Assembly (NCBI RefSeq): GCF_045310695.1
Contig: NZ_JBJIAA010000011.1
Span: forward strand, 1-64,000
Source: Clostridium_S neuense
Lineage (GTDB): Bacteria > Bacillota > Clostridia > Clostridiales > Clostridiaceae
Length of the DNA stretch: 64,000 bases
Reading direction: 5' to 3'
This document shows positions 8,883 through 17,142 of this stretch, piece after piece; the first letter of the stretch is position 1, and each line of letters starts with the position of its first letter. A model generated the notes under the pieces. That model saw only the letters and a program-made list of their open reading frames with translations. It did not search any database and had not been told where the DNA came from. Both the position numbers and the translations under genes were made by a program.

Positions 8883-10142
8883 TTAAGATTTCCTTTTAAT
8901 GTTACTTATAACAAATCCACTTTTAGGCAGTGTCGGTATCCTTGATAATTTATAGCTTAAATCCTGCTTTGGCATATCAAACTCAAGTTTATTAACAAGG
9001 AAATCTAAACTTACTTTCATAATTTCTATAGTAATACCTTCACCTGGGCATCTATGTCCTTCTGAAGGGGTGCCACCACCTTGAGGTATGAAGCTAAACA
9101 ATTCATCCTTTTTATCTTTAAAGCGTTCTGGTTCAAATTCAGTTGGGTTATCCCATATTTTAGAATGATGATTCATACCATAAACGTCAAGAAGCACAAG
9201 CTTTCCTTTTTTAAATTTCAAACCTTCCCAAATAAAATCCTTTCGCACCCTTGCACCCAAAAAAGGGGTAAACGGGTAGTAACGTCTAACTTCCTGAATA
9301 AATGCCCTTATATAATTATTATCACCAGTTATTAATTTTTTTTTACATTCCGGATGTTCATGTAATGCTAAAGCTGCAAAAGTAATATAGGTTGAAATAG
9401 CAACAATGGGTCTTAGCACATTAATAAGTTCTATTGAGGCCATGTCAGCGCACATTAAATCACCGTTGATTTCTCTATAAAATGCTATTTCATAAAGCAC
9501 TGAATCCTCCTTAACAGTAAATTTTCCACTTCTTACATCCTCTATAATACCTTTTGCCCATTTTTCAGTTCTAATCCTTGCTTTTCTTCCTTTCAAATAC
9601 CTGGGACCAATTCCTCCAAAACCATCAATCATTGCACTAAAATTATCTGCTAAACTTTTTACTTTAGATTCTGGCAGTGGAACCCCTGTCCAGCGACATG
9701 CTGTTTTACATAAAATATTTTTCATTTCATCAAAAAGCACTATTTTTTTAATGTTTTCCCATTCATAGGCAGAGGTTTGTAAAGCTTCAAACATAAGTCC
9801 AGCAAGTTTTTTTTGGCACTCTTCAGTCATCAAGGACATAAAGAAAAGCTTTCTATGAGTATGGGCCTTTCCATCCATTGTTTGAATTGCATTCATTCCA
9901 AAAAGAGTTTTTTGTATCCGCTTTGGGGCTGCACCCTTTCGTTGAAATCGCCCTTCATCATAAAAAATTTTTGCGGCTTCCTCACCAGTTATACAGATTA
10001 CTTTTTCTCCAAGCAGATGAGTTTCAAACATATTACATCCATAGCCATCCATTCTATTTTTAATAAATGTATATCCTTCATGTAATAAATTAAAAGTATT
10101 ATCTAGACCTTTATCCTGTACAACTTGTTTGTCTATTTGCAT
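8883..10142 (-). CDS. Cytochrome P450, CYP152-type fatty-acid peroxygenase
   Basis: 419 aa from the ATG at 10142, which follows GAAGGGAG; the longest frame starts at TTG 10163. The heme-ligand motif GHRCPGEG places the cysteine at residue 365, and the CYP152 Arg-Pro pair (VLRPIVAI, R244) that anchors the fatty-acid carboxylate in the peroxygenase pocket is present. These match Bacillus P450BS-beta (C363, R242) closely. The residue equivalent to Q85 of the hydroxylases is Gln (NAIQTMDG), not the His of OleT decarboxylases, so alpha/beta-hydroxylation with H2O2 is expected. No redox partner gene is adjacent, as usual for this group. In an anaerobe it may detoxify peroxide or modify lipids. Confidence 0.92.
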   Translation of the reverse strand: MQIDKQVVQDKGLDNTFNLLHEGYTFIKNRMDGYGCNMFETHLLGEKVICITGEEAAKIFYDEGRFQRKGAAPKRIQKTLFGMNAIQTMDGKAHTHRKLFFMSLMTEECQKKLAGLMFEALQTSAYEWENIKKIVLFDEMKNILCKTACRWTGVPLPESKVKSLADNFSAMIDGFGGIGPRYLKGRKARIRTEKWAKGIIEDVRSGKFTVKEDSVLYEIAFYREINGDLMCADMASIELINVLRPIVAISTYITFAALALHEHPECKKKLITGDNNYIRAFIQEVRRYYPFTPFLGARVRKDFIWEGLKFKKGKLVLLDVYGMNHHSKIWDNPTEFEPERFKDKKDELFSFIPQGGGTPSEGHRCPGEGITIEIMKVSLDFLVNKLEFDMPKQDLSYKLSRIPTLPKSGFVISNIKRKS

Positions 10143-10190
10143 AGATTTATATTCTCCCTTCAAAACCTATAAAAAACTCCAATATTGAAT

Positions 10191-10228
10191 TTCACTACGA
10201 AAAACAAAAAAATATTTTTCGTAGTGAA
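10191..10228 (-). promoter_or_regulatory. Perfect 14-bp palindrome upstream of the P450 gene
   Basis: 10191-10204 (TTCACTACGAAAAA-like arm) pairs perfectly with 10215-10228 across a 10-nt A/T loop. No T-run follows on either strand, so an operator or mRNA structure is more likely than a terminator. It ends 49 bases from the P450 start codon and lies 22 bases past the upstream small gene. Confidence 0.5.
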
Positions 10229-10250
10229 AATTATTCTTTAAATCAAACCT

Positions 10251-10397
10251 CTATATTTTATTTTTAAGAAAATCATCTTTTTCATAGGTCGTATTTCTTT
10301 TTTCCACTTCCTCTTCAGCTACTTCTTCAAAGGCAACTTCTGCTTTAACATATCTTGGTTCTGAATCTTTATCTTTAGCCTTTTGTCTGTTATTCAT
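10251..10397 (-). CDS. Small acidic protein of unknown function (48 aa)
   Basis: Reads from ATG 10397 (after GGAAGTGATTAT) to TAG at 10251-10253. The product is very rich in charged residues: KAKDKDSEPRYVKAE, then an EEVAEEEVEK stretch and a KKDDFLKNKI-like tail. No membrane segment or cysteine. It follows another small charged frame in tandem. No family is recognised. Confidence 0.45.
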   Translation of the reverse strand: MNNRQKAKDKDSEPRYVKAEVAFEEVAEEEVEKRNTTYEKDDFLKNKI

Positions 10398-10420
10398 ATA
10401 ATCACTTCCAGTCTTAATAT

Positions 10421-10564
10421 TTATGTGTACATAGTTTGTGATGATACATCTAAGTCGTTAAGTTTAGGAACTGTTTTTTCATCTCTTTTATCTTTTGTTT
10501 TAGCTCTTTCTTGTTCCTCAGCTTTTTCTTTATCAATTATAGTAACCTTGTCTTTACTTTCCAT
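10421..10564 (-). CDS. Small charged protein of unknown function (47 aa)
   Basis: Reads from ATG 10564 (after GGGGAGATTAT) to TAA. It begins MESKDKVTIIDKEKAEEQ and stays strongly charged until a polar SSQTMYT end; probably helical or disordered. It sits 23 bases ahead of the 48-aa gene with a similar ribosome site, so the two look like a small bicistronic unit or diverged duplicates. Function unknown. Confidence 0.45.
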   Translation of the reverse strand: MESKDKVTIIDKEKAEEQERAKTKDKRDEKTVPKLNDLDVSSQTMYT

Positions 10565-10654
10565 ATAATCTCCCCTTTCTTATTTTATTATTCCTTTTTT
10601 ATATATAAATATTTACTCAAAATAAATTTAGAAAGATATAAAATGTAACTAAAT

Positions 10655-10687
10655 AAAAAAGCCATAAAATATTCTTATGACTTTTTT
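10655..10687 (-). terminator. Intrinsic terminator after the RNase H gene
   Basis: 13-bp stem with one G-U pair (10655-10667 with 10675-10687), four bases past the stop codon, ending in a T-run on the minus strand. Confidence 0.75.
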
Positions 10688-10690
10688 GTT

Positions 10691-11596
10691 TTAATTTTTT
10701 AACAAATAAATTATGAACTTAGTCTTTTCTTCATCGTCTAAAGCTTTAATTAAATTTATGCCCTCAGCTTCATCAATTTTATACCTACTTACAATATCAC
10801 TATAACTAAAAGCAGTATTTTCTTTTTTTAATATGCCATCCTGCATAACCTCAATATTTTCTTTACAATTTGGTGCAACTTTAAGTATTTCTTCTTTAAC
10901 ATTTTCATTTAATACTTTAAGCTTATTTGATGAGAGCCAGTTTGCCACAACTTTATCTGAAGTAAGCTTTACTTTTTCCTTACACTTTTCATCTACAAGT
11001 TCATTAAAAAAGTCACCGGTATGGCTATCTACCTTTACAAAGATAACCTCAATTCCTTTTTTCATAAGCTCATTCATTTTATTATAATAATTTATTGATG
11101 ATTCTTCTCTACGTTCCCAGAACCCCGTAGCATGATGACTAATGCCCTCATAATCGTGAAAAATCACTACTTTTTTTTCTCCACTTTCTAAAGCATATTT
11201 TACAGCTTTTACCGCAGCCTCCAGCTCACCTGCAATTTGTCTTATATTTTTTTTACTTTTATCCTTTGAGGCAGCACTTTCAATATACTCAACTATGTTA
11301 TTTCTAACTGCAACCAGTCCATAAGCATATTTTTCAGTTTCAACGTTGTAACTGCCATCTACATAAATATGTAAACAGTCTCTAGGATAATTTTCTTCAG
11401 ACTTTTTTAACATTTTGCTGCCTTCATTTAAATAAGCCTCAGCACTATCCATACTCTCAAAGCTCTTATATTGTGCGCCTTTTACTCCCTTTACATATTT
11501 TAAGCATTCGCCCCAATTGTTAACAATCTTGTTTTCTATCTTAATATTATTTTCAAAATCAAAGCCTTCTTTTATTGCATAAACTTTTTTACCCAT
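10691..11596 (-). CDS. RNase H1-type protein with viroplasmin-like N-terminal domain
   Basis: 301 aa in three parts. Residues 1-60 form the caulimovirus-viroplasmin/RNase HI N-terminal hybrid-binding domain (KKVYAIKEG...). Residues about 72-215 form the RNase H fold, with the carboxylates in YVDGSY, GELEAA, FHDYEG and NELVDEKC and the family's VDSHTGD loop. The last 80 residues are an added, helical, lysine/glutamate-rich tail. It cuts RNA in RNA-DNA hybrids. ATG start after AAGGAGAA. It lies 18 bases from mmuM on the same strand and may share its transcript. Confidence 0.85.
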   Translation of the reverse strand: MGKKVYAIKEGFDFENNIKIENKIVNNWGECLKYVKGVKGAQYKSFESMDSAEAYLNEGSKMLKKSEENYPRDCLHIYVDGSYNVETEKYAYGLVAVRNNIVEYIESAASKDKSKKNIRQIAGELEAAVKAVKYALESGEKKVVIFHDYEGISHHATGFWERREESSINYYNKMNELMKKGIEVIFVKVDSHTGDFFNELVDEKCKEKVKLTSDKVVANWLSSNKLKVLNENVKEEILKVAPNCKENIEVMQDGILKKENTAFSYSDIVSRYKIDEAEGINLIKALDDEEKTKFIIYLLKN

Positions 11597-11614
11597 ATAA
11601 TCTTCTCCTTACAC

Positions 11615-12550
11615 CTATTTTCTAGCCCATGCAGCAATAGCCTTAATATCCTCAGGGGTAGTTCTGCAGCAGCCTCCAATTAATCTTGCACCAGCTTTAT
11701 ACCATGCTTTTGAACTAAGTCCATAAGCTTCACTTGAAGAATAACCATGCCAGCATTTTGTCTCAACTTCATATTCCTCTCCTGAATTTGGATAAACAAC
11801 AATAGGTTTTTTAGAACTATTTTTAATATCAGTTATTAATGCCTCTATATACCTAGGAGCTGTACAGTTTATTCCAATTGCCGCTACCTTTGATGCATTA
11901 TCTAACTCTTTTCCGCATTTTGAAATTAAAGTGCCATCACTTATTTCATGTTCATTTTTACAACTGAAACTTATCCAAGCATATACCCCTTCAAATTCAT
12001 TTAAGAGCTTTACAATTGCCTTAGCTTCAGTGAGACATGGTATCGTTTCACAAGCAAGAATATCTGCGCCAGCTTCTATTAAAGCCTTCATCCTTGGTCT
12101 GTGAAAATCCATCAATTCTCTTTCAGTAAGTTTATAATTCCCCTTATATTCTGAACCATCTGCAAGGTAAGCTCCATAAGGACCTATAGAGCCTGCAACT
12201 AAAGGTTTAGGTCTATTACTTCTGTTTGAAGGGTTACTCCAAAATTTATCTCTTGACTCCTTTGCAATTTCAACGGATCTCTTAATAAGCATTATGGCTG
12301 TAGTTTCACTGTATCCTTTTTTTAAAAAGCCGTCAATGGTTGCTTGATAACTTGAAGTGATTGCAATATCTGCACCTGCTTTAAAATAATCATAATGAAC
12401 TTTCTCTATTATATCTGGATTCTCTGCAAGTATTTTGGCTGACCAAAGAGAATCATTTATGTTACAACCTCTATTTTCAAGTTCTGTAGCAAGTGCACCA
12501 TCTAAAATAGCAACGTTAAATTCTTTTAATATATTTTCTATTATATTCAC
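11615..12550 (-). CDS. mmuM: Homocysteine S-methyltransferase
   Basis: 311 aa. Makes methionine from homocysteine with S-methylmethionine or S-adenosylmethionine as methyl donor. The zinc site is visible: a cysteine in GINCTAP (about residue 228) and the pair C294-C295 in IGGCCRTTP. The early LDGALATELE and the IGPYGAYLADGSEY blocks are typical of MmuM. Cytoplasmic. ATG start with GGAGGCAG upstream. No MmuP transporter gene is adjacent and no S-box or T-box leader was recognised. Confidence 0.92.
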   Translation of the reverse strand: MNIIENILKEFNVAILDGALATELENRGCNINDSLWSAKILAENPDIIEKVHYDYFKAGADIAITSSYQATIDGFLKKGYSETTAIMLIKRSVEIAKESRDKFWSNPSNRSNRPKPLVAGSIGPYGAYLADGSEYKGNYKLTERELMDFHRPRMKALIEAGADILACETIPCLTEAKAIVKLLNEFEGVYAWISFSCKNEHEISDGTLISKCGKELDNASKVAAIGINCTAPRYIEALITDIKNSSKKPIVVYPNSGEEYEVETKCWHGYSSSEAYGLSSKAWYKAGARLIGGCCRTTPEDIKAIAAWARK

Positions 12551-12575
12551 TTCTGCCTCCTTAAAACTGTAAATA

Positions 12576-13952
12576 TTACTTAGCCCACTCGTTACTCATC
12601 CAATCTCCCCTATTAAACAACACATCTCTATAAATTTCAAACTTTTCTTCAACGTGATTTTTTAATTTTTTAACCAAGCCTATTTTTCTTATTAGAGATA
12701 AATCACCTTTTTGTCCAGTTAATACCCATAAAATCTTTTTGGTTTGAGGTTTTACCGTAAGTTCCTTTTCTCCCATACCATCAGTAAAATATATTAAAAA
12801 GTGATCTTTCATTTTGTTTTTATTCATATATTCAAATACAGGTGAGAAGCTTGTTCCGCCTTTAGTTTCTACTCTCTTTCTTAAATCTCTTTTGCTCTTT
12901 AATTTATACACTCTTCTTATTCTATTATCACATTCTATTACAGTAATCTCATAGTTATGTTTTGATAATATACTCAAAATTTCTAGCAGTGCACTGTCAA
13001 ATTCACCATCGCTCATGCTGCCACTTATATCTATAGCAATAACTATTTGAATAATGTGATTTGAAAGCTGTCCTCTTAAATCATATCTTTCCGGCTGCCT
13101 TCTATTTCTTCTAGTTATAGTTTTTTTGTATCCGTGAGGTAGTGTGCCAGCTATTTTTTTTAAATAATCTTGCCAGGATATTTCTGCCTTTCTATTTAAA
13201 TTTTTTATATATTCTTCTACCTTTCTTGGAAGTTTTCCTTTTGCAGAATTTCTAACAAGCTTTTCAGTTAAAGAATCTATTTGCTCATAGTCAAATTTAC
13301 TTATAGATTCCTTCCATAAATCATGTGAATAAACAACATCAAATTCATTAAAGTTTCCTTTTGAATTTTTACCATTAACCTTCTTACCTTTGGAATTTAT
13401 TCTTTTATTAATGCTTTTTTGAAGCTTATCAGCATAGTATTCCGGCAGTTTATCATACTCCAAATCAACATTATAAGAAAGCTTCACATTTTCTATGGTT
13501 TTGGACCATGCTGGAAGATTATTTACATACTGGTTTATTGAAATATCAAAAGCCGTATTGATGGCGGTATCACTGTACTTTCTTGATAAAATCTTATACT
13601 GCTTAATATGATTGTACATTATATGATATATTTCATGTTTAATCAGAGCCTGCATTTCTAAAGCAGAGCATTTTAAAAAAATATAGGGATTGAAGTATAT
13701 TACGAAATTAGAAAGCTGTGCTGCACTTTCACAAGCTGACGCTATATCTAATCTTATTTCTCTTTTTAACTGTATTAGAAAAAGTCCAAAAAAGTTGTCG
13801 TCTCCATTCATCATATCAAAATTTAATTTCTCAATTAATTTAAAAAATCTACTTTTAAAACTTTTATTTTCTAAAAGTCCTTCTTTAAGCTGCATACTTT
13901 CATAAAGCAAATCTTTTATTTCACCTTCAATGTTATTATTCAAAACAATCAA
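12576..13952 (-). CDS. VWA-like metallopeptidase (DUF2201 family)
   Basis: 458 aa. The N-terminal half carries the zinc-protease motif HEIYH at residues 106-110. The C-terminal half is a von Willebrand A-like domain with a MIDAS-type DISGSMSD near 308-315 and a GGTSFSPVF loop. Homologues pair with MoxR-type AAA+ ATPases, as here: the ATPase gene ends five bases upstream. Such pairs resemble metal-insertion or remodelling chaperones, in which the VWA protein presents a client to the ATPase. Client unknown. The start given is ATG, with the ribosome site inside the end of the upstream gene. Confidence 0.8.
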   Translation of the reverse strand: MIVLNNNIEGEIKDLLYESMQLKEGLLENKSFKSRFFKLIEKLNFDMMNGDDNFFGLFLIQLKREIRLDIASACESAAQLSNFVIYFNPYIFLKCSALEMQALIKHEIYHIMYNHIKQYKILSRKYSDTAINTAFDISINQYVNNLPAWSKTIENVKLSYNVDLEYDKLPEYYADKLQKSINKRINSKGKKVNGKNSKGNFNEFDVVYSHDLWKESISKFDYEQIDSLTEKLVRNSAKGKLPRKVEEYIKNLNRKAEISWQDYLKKIAGTLPHGYKKTITRRNRRQPERYDLRGQLSNHIIQIVIAIDISGSMSDGEFDSALLEILSILSKHNYEITVIECDNRIRRVYKLKSKRDLRKRVETKGGTSFSPVFEYMNKNKMKDHFLIYFTDGMGEKELTVKPQTKKILWVLTGQKGDLSLIRKIGLVKKLKNHVEEKFEIYRDVLFNRGDWMSNEWAK

Positions 13953-13956
13953 TCCT

Positions 13957-15102
13957 CTATTCTTCTATATCATTATACATAGAAAAAAACGCTTCAATAA
14001 AGATATCGTTATTTAAAAAATCTTCATATAACTCTTTAGTAAAATCACTTTTTATTCCCTGCATTATCCCCATTTTTAAATCATCAGGATAATAACTTAG
14101 AAATTCAGAAAACAAATTTACTTCCATTTTTCTATTTTTAATATTAGTTAAATAAAAAAGAGTTTTTCTTGCAGTTAAATATAATCTTGAATGGCTTTCA
14201 GCTTTAATTCTATTTTTCAATTTTTCTGATATGTGGTCATTTTCAAATATCTCCTCTGGCGTTATAATTGGCTCTTTATTTTCCTCAATATAATTTAAAA
14301 AATCTTGGGCAATTGCAGCTCCTACATTTCCCTTAACCACATTATATAAAATACCTAACGGTAGAGTATTCTCTTGTTTAATATATTCTTTATATATATT
14401 TGAAACTCTTACCCAACTTCTAGGAGTCGGTTTTATTGACTCTTTCGAATTTGGAGCATGCAAATATTCAGGAAAGCTTGCTATAAAATTAACCACATCA
14501 TCATGTATCCTAGGATGTCCTTTTTCTGATTTTATACCCCAATTTAACCATTCATTTACGTCTGACTCCATGTAAATCCATACGAACCTATCCTCCTGAG
14601 CAGGATCCATGTCTATAACTTGATATTCACTATCCTCAAATTCATCATACTTATTTGATGGATTCATAGCTGCAACAACTACAACATTATCATGAAGTTT
14701 ATATCCATTAATTTCTCTATTGAGTATTACATTCATAATTTCTTGCTGTACACTATGTTCACATCTATTTATTTCATCGATAAACAGCAATATTTTTGCA
14801 TGTGGATTTTTTTCTAAAATTTCATCTATATAAGCGAATTTAAAATATGCTGCATAAATTGTTCTACTTTTTTCAATCATTTTTCCATTAATATTAACGT
14901 GATATTTTTCCACGGAAGGCAGTCCACCAATTTCTCCTTCCTTAAGAAGATTTCCATCTATACTCACATAATAATAATTATAAGTATCTGCAAATTGTTT
15001 TATTAGTGCAGTTTTTCCTATACCACTTTCACCTACAATTAAAGGTACTGAACCTGATTTAATTACTAGTTCTATGCTTTGTAATGCTTCTGTAAATTTC
15101 AT
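13957..15102 (-). CDS. MoxR-type AAA+ ATPase
   Basis: 381 aa. Walker A VGESGIGKT at residues 23-31, Walker B LLFIDEINRC near 104-113 and the following sensor block VVAAMNPSN are clear, and the order matches dynein-related/MoxR AAA_5 proteins. Partner of the VWA metallopeptidase directly downstream; together they should form an ATP-driven remodelling complex. Upstream by 11 bases is a DUF4116-like repeat protein, probably a substrate-recognition or accessory part. Confidence 0.87.
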   Translation of the reverse strand: MKFTEALQSIELVIKSGSVPLIVGESGIGKTALIKQFADTYNYYYVSIDGNLLKEGEIGGLPSVEKYHVNINGKMIEKSRTIYAAYFKFAYIDEILEKNPHAKILLFIDEINRCEHSVQQEIMNVILNREINGYKLHDNVVVVAAMNPSNKYDEFEDSEYQVIDMDPAQEDRFVWIYMESDVNEWLNWGIKSEKGHPRIHDDVVNFIASFPEYLHAPNSKESIKPTPRSWVRVSNIYKEYIKQENTLPLGILYNVVKGNVGAAIAQDFLNYIEENKEPIITPEEIFENDHISEKLKNRIKAESHSRLYLTARKTLFYLTNIKNRKMEVNLFSEFLSYYPDDLKMGIMQGIKSDFTKELYEDFLNNDIFIEAFFSMYNDIEE

Positions 15103-15113
15103 TTTTTTTCTCC

Positions 15114-15770
15114 TTACACAGATAATTTAAAGTCGACAAAATACATTTTTGCCTTTTTGCTTCCAAATTTATATACAAGTTTTGTTTTATTTATATTTAA
15201 AGATTTAAGTTTTAAAAAATCAAAAATATACTGTTTGTCTATATTAGCATCAGAAACTTTTTCCTTTAAAGCTTCTTTTATAATATCAGTATCTTCTAAA
15301 TTTAAATATTTTATTGAATTTACATTTTCCTTTATAAAAAGTCGTTTTTTCTCCTCTGTAATATTACTTATATACATTATAGCCTCTGCACTTTGCTTTA
15401 CTGCAGCTATCTCCATATCAATAGTTGTATTATCTATATAATTTATTGCCTTCCAATTTATTTTTATTGCTTTTATTTTCACACTTTCAAAAGGATTTTT
15501 TATATATTGTATAGAATCCCAATTGGTTTCTACTGCCAAAAGCTGAAGCTCTTCACTTGGATTTTTAATAAACTGAATTGCCCATCCCTTTGCTTTTAAA
15601 GCCGCCTTTAAAATATTATTTGAAGGTTCCTTTATAAGCTTTAATGTATTCCAGGCATTTTCAACACAATAAATACACATATCCTCATCTGGATTTTCTA
15701 TTTTTTCTATAAACCATGGATCCTTTTTTATATCATTCCATAATTCCTCATTAGATTTACTCTCTCTCAT
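15114..15770 (-). CDS. DUF4116-like repeat protein
   Basis: 218 aa made of about five imperfect repeats of 25-27 residues. Each has a core such as ALKAKGWAIQFIKNPSEEL, AVETNWDSIQYIKNPFES or AIKINWKAINYIDN. This W/A...YIKNPSEE pattern is that of DUF4116, an all-helical solenoid. It is first in a three-gene operon with the MoxR ATPase and the VWA peptidase, so it may be an adaptor. No signal peptide or membrane segment. Confidence 0.7.
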   Translation of the reverse strand: MRESKSNEELWNDIKKDPWFIEKIENPDEDMCIYCVENAWNTLKLIKEPSNNILKAALKAKGWAIQFIKNPSEELQLLAVETNWDSIQYIKNPFESVKIKAIKINWKAINYIDNTTIDMEIAAVKQSAEAIMYISNITEEKKRLFIKENVNSIKYLNLEDTDIIKEALKEKVSDANIDKQYIFDFLKLKSLNINKTKLVYKFGSKKAKMYFVDFKLSV

Positions 15771-15803
15771 ACGACTACTCCTTTTTTAATTAAACTTTAT
15801 TTT

Positions 15804-16016
15804 TTATTCCCACATATCCTTCATTAAATGGCTAATCTCATTTTTTCTTTTCCTAGTACCATCCTTATCTATAAAAATTCTTCCATCCTCTAAGATTAGA
15901 ATATCTTTTTCTTTAGCACCTTTGGGAATCAAGCTTCTTTTTAAATTGATCATAGTTCTATCTTCTTTTTCACAAACAGCATAATTTTCTTCAAATCTAT
16001 CTATAAGCACTTTCAA
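15804..16016 (-). CDS. DUF3006 domain protein
   Basis: A 70-aa protein covering one complete DUF3006 domain: begins MKVLIDRFEENYAVCE, central LIPKGAKEKDILILEDG. It sits five bases after the ComEC-like lipoprotein gene, a linkage common in clostridia, and is probably co-translated. The role is unknown; the small beta-barrel-like fold and the context suggest partnership with the secreted hydrolase or regulation of it. Confidence 0.8.
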   Translation of the reverse strand: MKVLIDRFEENYAVCEKEDRTMINLKRSLIPKGAKEKDILILEDGRIFIDKDGTRKRKNEISHLMKDMWE

Positions 16017-16021
16017 TAATC

Positions 16022-16921
16022 TTATCTCCTTCCACTTCTATAATCTCCAGGGTTACAATTAAAAATTATATTTTTACCATCACTTGTGCAAATTATAGTA
16101 CCATTTTCGTCAGTTCTATATAATGGTATATTTCTACTTTTTAGCTTATTTACAGTTTGCTTATGCGGATGTCCATAATCGTTTCCTTTTCCGCAGCTTA
16201 CAACTGCATATTTAGGATTTACCTTATCAAGAAATTCGTTTGTTGTAGAGGTTCGACTTCCATGATGTCCAAGTTTTAGCACATCAGTACTTAAATCATA
16301 CCCATTAGATATCATAGCTCTTTCATTTTGAGCTTGTGCATCGCCAGTAAAGAGAAACTTTGTATTTCCATAAGTTAATTTAAGTATTATTGAATACGTA
16401 TTTAAATCTTTCTTTTCACTGTCAATCGGACCATAAAACACACAGCTTGCATCTCCAAGCTTAAAATTTTCCATGAGCTGTGGTTCATTAGCTTTTAAAT
16501 TTTTATTTTTCATTGCCATAAGAACATCCTTAAAGGTCCTTGTAGAGGTACCTACTTTTGGCATATAAAGCTTACCTATATCAAAATTCTTGATTACTGC
16601 ATCAGCTCCTCCTATATGATCTTCATGAGGATGAGTTAAAATAAGATAATCAATTTTCTTTATGTTTTGTTTTTTGAGGTAAGAAATTAACTTTTCTGTT
16701 GAATCATTAGTTCCTGTATCTATAAGCATATTACTGTAGTTTTTTTGAACAAGTATACTATCTCCCTGCCCCACATCTATGTAATGAATTTTTAATTTTG
16801 CATTGTATTCATTTGATGCACTTTGAAACTTTTCACTGGAAGTTTTAACATTCATATTACAAGCGGTTAATATAAACACTAAAGCTAAAAAACTTGCAAA
16901 TATCTTAAAAGTTCTCTTCAA
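16022..16921 (-). CDS. ComEC/Rec2-like metallo-beta-lactamase-fold lipoprotein
   Basis: 299 aa. A lipoprotein signal (hydrophobic FASFLALVFILTAC, lipidated Cys at 21) is followed by an MBL-fold domain. That domain has HYIDVGQGDS near 47, the metal ligands LTHPHEDHIGG near 100, a central FTGDAQ and KLGHHGS. This matches the hydrolase half of ComEC without its membrane channel, so it is a surface-tethered enzyme, probably a nuclease or phosphodiesterase. ATG start. It is divergent from the PyrK-like gene. Confidence 0.85.
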   Translation of the reverse strand: MKRTFKIFASFLALVFILTACNMNVKTSSEKFQSASNEYNAKLKIHYIDVGQGDSILVQKNYSNMLIDTGTNDSTEKLISYLKKQNIKKIDYLILTHPHEDHIGGADAVIKNFDIGKLYMPKVGTSTRTFKDVLMAMKNKNLKANEPQLMENFKLGDASCVFYGPIDSEKKDLNTYSIILKLTYGNTKFLFTGDAQAQNERAMISNGYDLSTDVLKLGHHGSRTSTTNEFLDKVNPKYAVVSCGKGNDYGHPHKQTVNKLKSRNIPLYRTDENGTIICTSDGKNIIFNCNPGDYRSGRR

Positions 16922-17142
16922 AATTATCAGCCTTTCATATATAAATAATTTTATTTTTAATTATTGACATTAATTAAAGTTAGAATACACTTTGTCTTTC
17001 CTAGTTTATTTTTAATTTTAACAAATCACAAATTTATTTTCAATTTAAATTGCAGCATAAGTTTTCAACTTTTAGTAACAATTATTATTTATATTAATAA
17101 TCTAATATTAGAGCTTTTAAATAGAGTACTGGAGGTTTTTAC

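Noticed and set aside
11597..12575. S-box or T-box leader for the methionine gene mmuM
   Set aside because: Only 25 bases separate it from the upstream gene, too short for such a leader.
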